Program-made: the position numbers and the translations under genes
Assembly (NCBI GenBank): GCA_965246905.1
Contig: CBDFFZ010000015.1
Location: 1 to 64,000, forward strand
Direction of reading: 5' to 3'
DNA length: 64,000 nucleotides
From: UBA1952 sp965246905
GTDB taxonomy: Bacteria; Bacteroidota; Bacteroidia; Chitinophagales; Chitinophagaceae
Notes under the pieces: model-generated
The model's database searches: none
Seen by the model: the letters and a program-made list of their open reading frames with translations, nothing else
What the model was told of the DNA's origin: nothing
Shown: positions 53,112 through 61,796 of the stretch, piece after piece
Layout of the letters: every line of letters begins with the position of its first letter
Position numbering within the stretch: position 1 is the first letter of the stretch

Positions 53112-54135
53112 GCAGCTGGGGTATTTTAAGCGTAGTGGTAAATATATTTTCGGATGCGGAGGTCTGTACTAAGTCATCGCGGCTATACAATAAATACAGC
53201 CTGCGGCGAATGCCTTCCAGCCCGAAGCCAGTGCCCTTCGGCGGCACTACCAGCGGATCGAATGGGTTGACAATCGTTAGCACCAGCATGCCGTCTTCCA
53301 GATAAATGTGGATGAGTATCTCTACAATGCCTGAGCTTCCGTTAAGGCCAAACTTGATCGCATTTTCAATCAGGGGCTGTAGCAGGAATGGAGGTATGCG
53401 CGCATCATCTGTATAAGCTTTATGATATACCACCTGCAACCTGTCCCCAAACCTTACCGATTCTATAGCAAGATAATCTTCAAGGTAAGCAAGTTCGGCA
53501 TCAACCGGCTGCGCCTCATTGCTATCCTTGCGTACGGAAGCACGTAAGAAATCCGAAAGCCGGCCCGTCATTTCCTGTGCCTTATCACTGTCAATAAGAA
53601 TGAGCGAATTGATGGCGTTGAGGCTATTATAGAGAAAGTGCGGCTGCAATTGCTGCCGTAGCTTAAAGAGCTCTGCATCCCGCAAAAGATGCTCTGCGCC
53701 CGATTGCCTGGAGAATCGGGCCTCCAGCTCATAGATCCGTTTATTAGCGGCGGCGATAACGGTGATGAGTAAAAAAACAGCCAGCGCAATAAAGATCCGG
53801 TTGATGAATGTGCTGTCTAAGAAAAAAAGCTGATGCGCATCCGCCTGCGCCAGTATCCTGAGGATATAGTCATCGGCAAACGCAGCAATGCCGGCAGCAA
53901 CAAGCCCTATTAGCAAGGCATAGACCACTATACCCACCCTTGTAGGGTAAGCGTTGATGCTCCATACCGATAGCGTTGCCATCACGCCGCCAACAATCCA
54001 GAATACATTGCTTTCCTTCCATACCTGCAGGTTGCTTAGCCCGCTGAAATAATGCAGCAGCAGCGCCACAAGGCCGCTTGCCGCCCCAAAGCAGAGCGGC
54101 AATACCCAACGGATATTTCTGGATAGGTAAATCAA
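53089..54135 (-). CDS. LytS-type sensor histidine kinase
   Basis: A 348-residue membrane kinase. I start at TTG 54135, because it gives a clean first helix (SRNIRWVLPLCFGAASGLVA) and avoids overlap with the preceding stop; a TTG at 54195 would also be open. About four TM helices fill residues 8-135. The His_kinase motif LRQQLQPHFLYNSLNAINSL carries the phosphorylated His, and the HATPase domain ends the protein (PFLLQPLIENAIKFGL, then GTGFGLEGIRRRL). It is the third gene of the LiaF-DUF4288-LytS-LytTR operon. Confidence 0.88.
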   Translation of the reverse strand: MIYLSRNIRWVLPLCFGAASGLVALLLHYFSGLSNLQVWKESNVFWIVGGVMATLSVWSINAYPTRVGIVVYALLIGLVAAGIAAFADDYILRILAQADAHQLFFLDSTFINRIFIALAVFLLITVIAAANKRIYELEARFSRQSGAEHLLRDAELFKLRQQLQPHFLYNSLNAINSLILIDSDKAQEMTGRLSDFLRASVRKDSNEAQPVDAELAYLEDYLAIESVRFGDRLQVVYHKAYTDDARIPPFLLQPLIENAIKFGLNGSSGIVEILIHIYLEDGMLVLTIVNPFDPLVVPPKGTGFGLEGIRRRLYLLYSRDDLVQTSASENIFTTTLKIPQLHVQSIAD

Positions 54136-54160
54136 GGTAAAGCGGCCCAAAATACAAAGT

Positions 54161-54463
54161 TTAAGCCGCCCAGACCGGCTCTGCCACCGGCGCAACTTCT
54201 TTTATTACCGATGCCAGCAGGCTGCCGTGGCTCAGCGTAACCGGCTGCAGGTCCTTTACCGCAACAAGCTGCCACGCAATCGTGCGGCCCCGGTTGTCCG
54301 TAAAGGAATCCTCTTCGGCACTGCCGAGGCTGCGCGCTGCGGCGAGGGCTTCCCGCTCATCATCTGCAAAAATGAGGCGCCACTGCTCTTCATACTGCTC
54401 CTCGAAAATGCCCGCACAGGTAATGCGGAATATGAGGCGGGCTACGTAGGATTGCTGATTCAT
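54161..54463 (-). CDS. DUF4288 domain-containing protein
   Basis: A 100-residue soluble protein starting at ATG 54463. It follows the DUF4288 pattern: SYVARLIFRITCAG, then FEEQYEEQWRLIFADDEREA, LGSAEEDSFTDNRG and WQLVAVKDLQPV. Function unknown. It lies between the LiaF-like gene and the kinase with short gaps (50 and 25 nt), so it probably belongs to the same envelope-response unit. Confidence 0.85.
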   Translation of the reverse strand: MNQQSYVARLIFRITCAGIFEEQYEEQWRLIFADDEREALAAARSLGSAEEDSFTDNRGRTIAWQLVAVKDLQPVTLSHGSLLASVIKEVAPVAEPVWAA

Positions 54464-54513
54464 TGAAATAAAAACTTTGTCTTTAATATTCACTCCCCTC
54501 TTGCCATAGCCCA

Positions 54514-55245
54514 CTAATAGGACTTCACTTCGAGGCTCCCGAAAGAGCAGGAGCCGCGCAGCATCAGTGTGCGTTTTTCGAAAGCCGTATCCGGTGTGCG
54601 GATGCTGCGATGATCTTCTACGCTGCCCATAGACGGGCGTATCTCATTGATCACCTCCCAGTGCGAGGGCACAATGAGCTCCACGCTGCCAAAGGAGATC
54701 TGGATATCCAGCACCATAGGCTGCACCGTGCCATCGGCTTGCATGAGGTTTACTTCTGTGCCGCCGAAGGTTGTGCGGATATTGCCGCCGCGGAATTCTT
54801 TAGAAGTCACGATTTCCTTGCGCCCGCCCATCGTGTTCTCGATATTCAGCGTGCTTTCGCCATTGGTTATCATTTCAAAGCGCATTTTTTCGCTCTCCCT
54901 GTTATTCTTGTTGCGGAAGGTGATAAACAGGCCGGCACCGATAAGCAGGGCAGGAAAGGCAAGATCGTGCGAGGATACATTGCCGATATGAAACACTGGG
55001 ATGAGGTTGAACAGGCCGATAGCAATAAGGATCCACCAGGCATTTTTGCGGAAGTTATTGCGGATGCCAAGCAGCACCCCTAAGCCGATAAGCGCCGTGG
55101 GCCAGATAAACTCCCAATAGTAAAAAAAAGCGGGCAGCTCGCGCAGGGTATGAAACAGGGCAAAAATCCCAGCTCCAATAAGGAAAAAGCCGAAAATAGT
55201 ACGACCGTCACGACGGCGGGTATTGGGTGTTTTAAAAGATTCCAT
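54514..55245 (-). CDS. LiaF-like membrane protein (LiaI/LiaF transmembrane + C-terminal LiaF domain)
   Basis: A 243-residue protein. Four TM segments lie in residues 15-110 (FGFFLIGAGIFALFHTLREL, WEFIWPTALIGLGVLLGI, WWILIAIGLFNLIPVF, FPALLIGAGLFITF), matching the LiaI-LiaF TM region (DUF5668-like). The soluble C-terminal half (about 135-243) is the repeated beta fold of the LiaF cell-wall-active response domain (TTFGGTEVNLMQ, ISFGSVELIVPSHWEV, GSCSFGSLEVKSY). In Bacillus LiaF holds the LiaSR system off; in Bacteroidota it is often linked to LytS/LytTR, as here. It is the first gene of the operon. Confidence 0.88.
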   Translation of the reverse strand: MESFKTPNTRRRDGRTIFGFFLIGAGIFALFHTLRELPAFFYYWEFIWPTALIGLGVLLGIRNNFRKNAWWILIAIGLFNLIPVFHIGNVSSHDLAFPALLIGAGLFITFRNKNNRESEKMRFEMITNGESTLNIENTMGGRKEIVTSKEFRGGNIRTTFGGTEVNLMQADGTVQPMVLDIQISFGSVELIVPSHWEVINEIRPSMGSVEDHRSIRTPDTAFEKRTLMLRGSCSFGSLEVKSY

Positions 55246-55540
55246 GATACCTGTATTTGTATTGATGATGTAAATGTAGAGCGCTCACTTACCACCGGAA
55301 ACGGCAGATAGGCAGAGCGGCGCGGCAGGTCGGTAAAAGAGGCAAATGAGTCGGTGAAGCATGCGGGCGCACCCTGCGGGCCGGGCTATCCGTTCCAAGT
55401 CCTCGCTGCGCTGCGGGCTTTCCACTACTATCCCTTGCGCGGGCTCATCCGCCAATTAGAGCCCGTAAAACTCCTTCCCGCCATTATTGTTATTTTGCAC
55501 CGTTATTTCACCTTATTGAGTTTATTCCCCGAAAAATTAC
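55246..55540. other. 295-nt intergenic region with dispersed repeat copy B
   Basis: No gene. It holds the 64-bp repeat copy B (55381-55444) and the divergent promoters of the LiaF-like operon and the methyltransferase gene. Confidence 0.55.
55381..55444 (+). repeat. 64-bp dispersed repeat, copy B
   Basis: Matches the reverse complement of 6305-6368 at 62 of 64 bases (differences near 55390 and 55414). The two copies are inverted relative to each other and about 49 kb apart. Confidence 0.7.
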
Positions 55541-56275
55541 ATGGCACAGGCAGAATGGTTTGAAAGCTGGTTTGGCTCACCCTATTACCGCATACTTTAT
55601 CAGCAGCGCGATGAGCTCGAGGCGCAGGAGTTTATCGAAGCCCTGATTAAATATCTGCAGCCGCTTGCCGGCAGCCGTATGGTGGATATCGCCTGTGGTG
55701 AAGGCCGCTATTCGAGACAACTGGCAGAGCATGGTTATGATGTAACCGGCATTGATCTCTCCTTCCCAAGCATTGAAAAAGCAAAAGCCGAAGAGGCCGA
55801 CAACCTGCATTTTTATGTGCAGGACATGCGCTTTCCTTTCTACATCAATTACTTCGACTACGCCTTTAATTTTTTCACCTCCTTTGGCTACTTCAGCAGC
55901 CCACGAGATAACCAGATGGCCGCTAAAGCATTTGCCAAAGGCCTGAGGAAAGACGGCATTCTGGTAGTCGATTACCTGAATAAAGATTATGTATTGAGGC
56001 ATCTTGTGGCGGAAGAAACGGCTACGCGCGGCAACTATACGTTTGATATAAAGCGGCGTATAGACGGCGGGCATATTCTGAAAGACATCCGCTTTACGGA
56101 TGACACCGGCATCGCGCGGCACTATACCGAAAAGGTGGCCGCCTTCGATCTTTCAGATTTTGTAAGGATATTCAGGGCAGCAGGGCTTTCGCCGGTAGGC
56201 ACTTTTGGCAATTATCAACTGGGTGAATTCGATGCGCTGGAATCTCCCCGCCTCATTATGATCTTCAAAAAATAA
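55541..56275 (+). CDS. Class I SAM-dependent methyltransferase
   Basis: A 244-residue methyltransferase. Motif I is VDIACGEGRYSRQLAEHGYD at about 48-67, followed by the acidic VTGIDLS and the region FHV-like DMRFPF. The opening AEWFESWFGSPYYRILY and the segment FNFFTSFGYFSSPRDNQ are typical of the methyltransferase_25 type seen in many Bacteroidota; the substrate is unknown. The next gene (PAP2) starts 3 nt after its stop, so the two are cotranscribed. Confidence 0.88.
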   Translation: MAQAEWFESWFGSPYYRILYQQRDELEAQEFIEALIKYLQPLAGSRMVDIACGEGRYSRQLAEHGYDVTGIDLSFPSIEKAKAEEADNLHFYVQDMRFPFYINYFDYAFNFFTSFGYFSSPRDNQMAAKAFAKGLRKDGILVVDYLNKDYVLRHLVAEETATRGNYTFDIKRRIDGGHILKDIRFTDDTGIARHYTEKVAAFDLSDFVRIFRAAGLSPVGTFGNYQLGEFDALESPRLIMIFKK

Positions 56276-56278
56276 GCC

Positions 56279-56854
56279 ATGCAGCTGCCGGTATGGTTTG
56301 AAAAGCCGGATTTCAGGATCTGGTATTACATCAACTGCGTATGGCGCAGCCCTTTCCTGGATGCCGTTATGCCATTTATACGTAATCAGTTTTTCTGGGC
56401 TCCGCTGTACCTGTTCCTGCTTGTTTTTATCCTTTACAATTTTGGTGTGCGCGGGCTGGCATGGTGTGCCGGTTTTCTGTTATGCTTTGCGCTCGGGGAT
56501 TTTATCAGCGCCTCTTTGATCAAGCCCTTTGTGCAGCGTACACGGCCCTGCAATGATCCGCGGCTGGCATCGCTGGTGCAGTTGATCGTGCCGCGCAGCT
56601 CTGGTTACAGCTTTCCATCCTCGCACGCCGCCAATCATTTTGCCATGGGCACCTACATGATACTTACATTGGGGCGGCGCATAAAAAGAATATGGCCAAT
56701 ACCCTTATTGTGGGCACTGGCCATAGCTTATGCACAAGTGTATGTAGGCGTGCATTTCCCTTTTGATGTATTATTTGGCGGGGCTTTGGGTATTGCCATC
56801 GGCGTATTCCTTGCCTGGCTTTACCACCGCCGCTTTACGCTCGCAATTAATTAA
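56279..56854 (+). CDS. PAP2-family membrane phosphatase
   Basis: A 191-residue membrane protein with about five TM helices. The three PAP2 catalytic motifs are recognisable: KPFVQRTRP, SGYSFPSSHAAN (PSSH in place of the usual PSGH), and YVGVHFPFDV with the catalytic His and Asp. Such enzymes remove phosphate from undecaprenyl pyrophosphate or phosphatidic acid; an UppP-like role in envelope carrier recycling is plausible but not shown. It is convergent with the DUF4476 gene and the stop codons overlap by 4 nt. Confidence 0.9.
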   Translation: MQLPVWFEKPDFRIWYYINCVWRSPFLDAVMPFIRNQFFWAPLYLFLLVFILYNFGVRGLAWCAGFLLCFALGDFISASLIKPFVQRTRPCNDPRLASLVQLIVPRSSGYSFPSSHAANHFAMGTYMILTLGRRIKRIWPIPLLWALAIAYAQVYVGVHFPFDVLFGGALGIAIGVFLAWLYHRRFTLAIN

Positions 56855-58350
56855 CCCGGCAGCGCGTCCGTTGCAATCTTCTTTATTTCTTTTTTAGAGG
56901 CAGGCAGCTTGAACTCTGTAGCCAGCTTGCTGAAATGCTCCGGGTCGCTGGTACCATCGATTGCCCAGCGCGCAAATTCAAGCCGCACCTTTTCTGTTTT
57001 TATTAGGCGGATCATACCGCGGGCCTGCTCAGTTGTAAAGCCTCGGTCGGCAATTTCCGATTGTAGCTTGTCGCTCTTTGCAGCATCTGTTTTCTGCCTC
57101 AACACTCTTGCTTTAATGCCGGCAATGTCTTTGGCAGTAAGCATTACAAGCTCCGCTTCTTCAGTTTCATCTTCATAACGGCCGCCACCATTGCGGTCGT
57201 CATTGCCATCGCGGTTGTCATACCTTCCATGATCCCTGCGGCCACCGCGATCATCAAAACCACCATTATTGTCGTTTCTACGGTTGCCCCACTGACCATT
57301 GCCATAACGGTCATCGCCGCCGTTATTGCGGCCATAGCTGCCATCCTGCGTACCACGGCCATCATTGTTATAATTACCGTTACCATTATTGTTTCCATAT
57401 CCATTGCCCTGCCACCCATCGGTGCGCTGGCCATCGCCGTAATTACCGTTATTTCCGCCATTGTTGTAACCGCGATTACTGTTTCCATATCCACTACCCT
57501 GCTGGTTGCCGTTATTATTAGTACCATTATTTCCACCATTATTTCCACCATTATTATAGCCACCACTACCGGAACTGCCGTTGCCGCCGCCATTGTTGGT
57601 ATTACCTCCATTATTGCCGTAGCCGGATTGGCCATTACGGCCATTATCACCGCCTGTATTATTGCCGCCGCCATTCGTAGTAGTGCCGGTGCCTGACTGA
57701 CCGTTACGACCATTTTCCCCATTACCGCCACTGGTGCCGCCACCCGGATTATTGCCATTACCACCGTTTCCGCCGCCGTTGCCGTTGGTGCCGTTGCCGG
57801 GCTGACCACCATGGTTGCCACCACCATTTCCGTGGCTTCCACTGCCATTACCGCCGGAGTTGCCACCCTGGGTATTTCCCTGGCGGCCATCGCCGGTTGT
57901 TTCCTGCACTTGCAGCTTCGCTGAGGATGTGCTTTCATTCCTGCGGGCCAGTTCTACACTACTATGGCTGCCAAAACGCCTCCGATTGGGTATGCTGTTG
58001 CCGCCACCGGCTCCGCTGCCGGAACTGATCGCCACTTCGCCGGTTATTGCATCTACAACACAGATAGCAGGTGTCAGGTCCGTAGTATTTACAGTAAAGG
58101 TTTTTAAGGCTGCAGTCTTTGCTCCGTGCCTTACTGGCGCCCTGAAAACCTGCACTTCATGCTGGCCGGCATCCATATTGTTTACTTCAAGAACGCCGCC
58201 CTGATTGTTGTAATTCGTTCCATCTACCGATATGGCGACAGGTGAGTTATCACTCAGACGCAACTGTAAAGAAGAGTGGCCGGATTGCGCAGACAGCGTA
58301 GCGCTGCAAAGCACCGTGAGCAAAAGTGTTTGTGATAAAATCTTTTTCAT
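56851..58350 (-). CDS. Gly/Asn-rich protein with C-terminal DUF4476 domain
   Basis: A 499-residue exported protein starting at ATG 58350; a longer frame upstream overlaps the TrmH-family gene and encodes nothing plausible. The signal peptide is about 1-22 (ILSQTLLLTVLCSATLSAQ). A beta-rich domain of about 120 residues follows. Then comes a very low-complexity stretch of roughly 220 residues (about 57190-57870) that is almost only Gly and Asn with a few Ser, Asp and Arg. The last ~95 residues form a DUF4476 domain (FTTEQARGMIRLIKTEKVRL, PEHFSKLATEF). DUF4476 proteins are secreted by Bacteroidota; the role is unknown. The Gly/Asn tract could form an extended or gel-like linker. Confidence 0.85.
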   Translation of the reverse strand: MKKILSQTLLLTVLCSATLSAQSGHSSLQLRLSDNSPVAISVDGTNYNNQGGVLEVNNMDAGQHEVQVFRAPVRHGAKTAALKTFTVNTTDLTPAICVVDAITGEVAISSGSGAGGGNSIPNRRRFGSHSSVELARRNESTSSAKLQVQETTGDGRQGNTQGGNSGGNGSGSHGNGGGNHGGQPGNGTNGNGGGNGGNGNNPGGGTSGGNGENGRNGQSGTGTTTNGGGNNTGGDNGRNGQSGYGNNGGNTNNGGGNGSSGSGGYNNGGNNGGNNGTNNNGNQQGSGYGNSNRGYNNGGNNGNYGDGQRTDGWQGNGYGNNNGNGNYNNDGRGTQDGSYGRNNGGDDRYGNGQWGNRRNDNNGGFDDRGGRRDHGRYDNRDGNDDRNGGGRYEDETEEAELVMLTAKDIAGIKARVLRQKTDAAKSDKLQSEIADRGFTTEQARGMIRLIKTEKVRLEFARWAIDGTSDPEHFSKLATEFKLPASKKEIKKIATDALPG

Positions 58351-58412
58351 AAAATGCGTTCTGTGTTTTGGTGAAGATGATTGCGTTAAAGACGAACCGC
58401 AAAAGAACAAGT

Positions 58413-59156
58413 TTAATGCGGAAGCAGCAAGGCGCAAATAATTCCTGTAGCTACAGCGGCATTCAGAGACTCTGCACCGCCCCTGCGGGGAATAGTAACT
58501 TCCCGTAGTGTTGCGCAACTCAAAAGCTCCGGAGAGATGCCTTTGGATTCATTGCCTATTAGTAGAATGGCCGCTTGGGGCTTAGAAATATTATGAATGT
58601 TTTGCCCATTCAGTGTAGCGGCCAATACCGTGAGCTTTGCATTCATTATAAAAGAAGAAAGCGGCGTGGTATGAAGTGCTACCCGTAAATGACCGCTCAT
58701 TGCGGCTTGCACTACCTTCGGGTTGTAAAAATCGACACTTTCCGGAGATGCTACAATGTGCTTAATGCCATACCAATCTGCTATGCGTATGATAGCCCCC
58801 ATATTGCCGGGATCCTGAATGCGATCCAGTGCAATGCACCATTCATCGAGCGGTAGCGGTTTTTTTTCTTTAGGAATATCGACTACGAGCAGCACATTGT
58901 TGGGCGTTTGCAAGGCTGATATGCGGGTAAGCTCAATTTCCTTTACTTCCATTACCTGTGCGGAAGAATGGCGGGTAATGAGCGCCTGATTTGTAGCAAG
59001 CCATTCCTTCAGGCCAATGATCATTCTTACCGCAATGCCGGCCTCCAGCCATTCACGGGCCATCTTATCTCCTTCCACAAGGTAGGCGCCCTGCTCCTTA
59101 CGGTATTTGTGCTCCGTCAGCGAGCGAATATCTTTAACTTGCGCCTTCGTTAACAT
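58413..59156 (-). CDS. TrmH/SpoU-family RNA methyltransferase
   Basis: A 247-residue SPOUT-fold methyltransferase that 2'-O-methylates tRNA or 23S rRNA. An N-terminal RNA-binding domain opens TKAQVKDIRSLTEHKYRKEQ; then the knot motifs appear in order: LDRIQDPGNMGAIIRIADWYG, NESKGISPELL, and IPRRGGAESLNAAVATGI. The length and the order of motifs fit TrmH-like rather than TrmL proteins. The adjacent divergent gene is tamL, a pairing often seen in Bacteroidota. Exact target RNA not known. Confidence 0.9.
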   Translation of the reverse strand: MLTKAQVKDIRSLTEHKYRKEQGAYLVEGDKMAREWLEAGIAVRMIIGLKEWLATNQALITRHSSAQVMEVKEIELTRISALQTPNNVLLVVDIPKEKKPLPLDEWCIALDRIQDPGNMGAIIRIADWYGIKHIVASPESVDFYNPKVVQAAMSGHLRVALHTTPLSSFIMNAKLTVLAATLNGQNIHNISKPQAAILLIGNESKGISPELLSCATLREVTIPRRGGAESLNAAVATGIICALLLPH

Positions 59157-59199
59157 TGCGGCAAAGCTAAGCGTAAAATCTTCCTCTCTTTAACCGGGC

Positions 59200-61635
59200 A
59201 TGACTCCAGGCTCTTACTCATCTTTCATCTGCCGCAGGCTCTACCTGCTTGCTGCGCTTGTATGGATAGCTGCGGGGTGCAATACAACAAAGCATGTACC
59301 TGCCGGGAGCTACCTGCTGCGTAAGAACAGCCTGAATATAAAGTCTGATCAGGGCTTTACACGCAAAGGCGAGCTATCGGATCAGCTGAATGCGCTGGTT
59401 ATCCAGAAGCCGAATACTTACTTGCTTTCGATGCCCTATAAAATATGGCTTTACAACCTGCGCTTCCGGCATTATAATAAGGATACCGGTTCGGTGAATT
59501 TTCAGCTTAAAAGCAAGACGGTGGAGCGGCCTGTACTTTACGACAGCCTGCTCCAGCGCCGCTCTGCCATTAATATACGGAGCTTTCTTTTTAACCGCGG
59601 ATACTTTTATGCTACCGTAACTGATACCGTACATCTAAAGAAGAAAAAAGCCCTTGCATCCTATAATATCAATACGGGCAGCAAATACCTGATCGGCGCC
59701 ATTCATCTTAATATCGGGGATAGCCTTATTAAAAAAATAGTAGCAGATGGTATAGGGAGCACATCACTAAAACCGGGCGCGCCTTTTGCAATGACGATGA
59801 CCGAGGAAGAGCGCAGCCGCATTGCGAACCTGCTGCGTAATAACGGCTACTATAGGATTACCCAGGAGAATGTGCATTTTGAGATAGATACCGTAAATAA
59901 AGCCTTCCTCCGCGATGTTGAAAATCCGTTTGAAAGCGCTATTAATTTTATAGCCTTGCAGCGGAGTGATAAGAAGCCAACGCTGGATATAAAGCTTAGT
60001 GTTACGCTTGAAGATGATCCGAACGCTTTCCGCAGGTACCGGATTGGGAAGGTGCAGATATTCCCTGATTTTATAGACCGCTCGGATATACGGGATAGTA
60101 GCATGCTGCGGTTTATGCGCGACAGCGTACAATTCCGCTATCACAACTATTATGTGCGGGAGCGGGTGCTGCTGAGCCAGAATTTCATGAAAGTGGGCGA
60201 TTATTACTCGCAGGCAGCTTACGACCTTACCGTAACCAAGATGAATGAGCTGGGCCTTTTCCAGTATGTGCGCCCGGTAATATTTGAAGATACTTCACTG
60301 CCGCCGGATCGCTCGCTCCACTACATCCTCATTCTAAACCCTACGAAGAAGTACGATTACGGCACAAATTTCGAAGTATCAACGGGATCAAATTACCGGC
60401 TGGGCAATAATGTGAGCATCAACTTCCGCAACCGCAACTGGCTGCATGGCGGCAACCAGCTTACGATCTCGCTCTCCGCGGGCGTGGAGATGGGCTACAA
60501 CGGCGAGCTGGGCAATACATTTGTGAAGAATTTTTACCTCATCTCCAAGAATGCCGGTATCAGCAGCACCGTCACCTTTCCGAAATTCATTTCGCCTTTC
60601 AGGCCGGCATGGATGAGGCGATTCAATCAACCGCGTACGATCCTGGGTATCGGCTATAACCTGCTCGACCGGCTGGATTATTTTACGCTCAACAATATTG
60701 TAGCCAACTACACTTACAGCTGGAACCAGAATGCCACCAATACCTGGAATATAACACCGGCTTTCGTGAACATCCTGAGCCTGCCTTCCATTGCGGATAC
60801 CTTCCAGAAACGGCTCGCGACTAACGAGTTTCTTAAAAACAGCTATCGCGAAAATTTTATTGAAGGCGAAAGTGTAGGATTTACCTTTTCCGACCTCAAT
60901 GGGCCACATGCTAGCCGCGGCTACTCTTATCTGAATGCCAATGCAGAAGAGGCCGGCGCGCTGCTCTCCGGCATCAATGGTATTAAGACCGTTGGCTTTA
61001 ATTACTCCCAGTATGTAAAATTCGACCTCGATGCGCGGCATTATTTCAGGCGGCCGAATACTACGCTTGCATTGCGTTTCCTCGGCGGGGTCGGTGTTCC
61101 TTATGATAAATCGTCAACGCTCCCTTATGTGAAGCAATACTTTGTGGGTGGCGCTTACAGCATACGCGGATGGCGGGTGCGGCAGCTTGGCCCGGGAAGT
61201 TATTACGACAGCGCAGCGGCAAAATCCTCCAACCCAATCGACCGTGTGGGAGATGTAAAGCTGGAGGCGAATGCCGAGTACCGGTTTAATATGATCCAGC
61301 TTTTCTCCGGCGCTATCCACCTTAATGGTGCGCTGTTTGTAGATGCCGGGAATGTATGGCTGGCGCAGCCGTCATCGGATTATCCAGGCGGGGAATTTAA
61401 ATTCAATAAGCTGGGACAGGATATTGCAATGAGCGGAGGCGCGGGCCTGCGCGCAGACATCGGCGGGTTATTTATAATCCGGGTGGATGCTGCGGTACCG
61501 CTCAAAAAACCCTATATCCATGAAAACAGCGGCTGGATCATCCGCGAGGTATCAAAGCTGGATAAAAGCATCGGCAACAGCAGTTGGCGCGCGCAGAACC
61601 TCGTGCTGAATATCGCAATCGGGTATCCGTTTTAG
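59200..61635 (+). CDS. tamL: TamL-type BamA/TamA-family outer-membrane lipoprotein
   Basis: An 811-residue Omp85-family protein. The N-terminus is a lipoprotein signal (LYLLAALVWIAAGC), the mark of TamL as distinct from BamA. POTRA-like repeats follow in about 30-400 (LIGAIHLNIGD, YRIGKVQIFPDF), and a C-terminal beta-barrel of about 400 residues has the conserved loop-6 VRG-type motif (GGAYSIRGWRVRQLGPGSY) near 650-670 and a final aromatic-rich strand. With TamB-like proteins it is thought to help assemble envelope components in Bacteroidota. No tamB lies in this window. It is divergent from the TrmH-family gene. Confidence 0.9.
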   Translation: MTPGSYSSFICRRLYLLAALVWIAAGCNTTKHVPAGSYLLRKNSLNIKSDQGFTRKGELSDQLNALVIQKPNTYLLSMPYKIWLYNLRFRHYNKDTGSVNFQLKSKTVERPVLYDSLLQRRSAINIRSFLFNRGYFYATVTDTVHLKKKKALASYNINTGSKYLIGAIHLNIGDSLIKKIVADGIGSTSLKPGAPFAMTMTEEERSRIANLLRNNGYYRITQENVHFEIDTVNKAFLRDVENPFESAINFIALQRSDKKPTLDIKLSVTLEDDPNAFRRYRIGKVQIFPDFIDRSDIRDSSMLRFMRDSVQFRYHNYYVRERVLLSQNFMKVGDYYSQAAYDLTVTKMNELGLFQYVRPVIFEDTSLPPDRSLHYILILNPTKKYDYGTNFEVSTGSNYRLGNNVSINFRNRNWLHGGNQLTISLSAGVEMGYNGELGNTFVKNFYLISKNAGISSTVTFPKFISPFRPAWMRRFNQPRTILGIGYNLLDRLDYFTLNNIVANYTYSWNQNATNTWNITPAFVNILSLPSIADTFQKRLATNEFLKNSYRENFIEGESVGFTFSDLNGPHASRGYSYLNANAEEAGALLSGINGIKTVGFNYSQYVKFDLDARHYFRRPNTTLALRFLGGVGVPYDKSSTLPYVKQYFVGGAYSIRGWRVRQLGPGSYYDSAAAKSSNPIDRVGDVKLEANAEYRFNMIQLFSGAIHLNGALFVDAGNVWLAQPSSDYPGGEFKFNKLGQDIAMSGGAGLRADIGGLFIIRVDAAVPLKKPYIHENSGWIIREVSKLDKSIGNSSWRAQNLVLNIAIGYPF

Positions 61636-61796
61636 ATATGGGAATTGGGGATCAGTAATTGGGGATTTGGCCTTTTCGCTAAGGCTGAAAGAATGCAATA
61701 AAGTCCGGGGGAATTTTTTGTAGGATAACGCAGCGACCTTATGCTGCAAAAGCCATCGCTCCACTTTTCCCCCTGATTCCAAATTCCTTTCTAAAT

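Noticed and set aside
55354..55563. Small open frame over repeat copy B
   Set aside because: The same peptide-like reading appears at copy A in the other orientation, so it is a by-product of the repeat.
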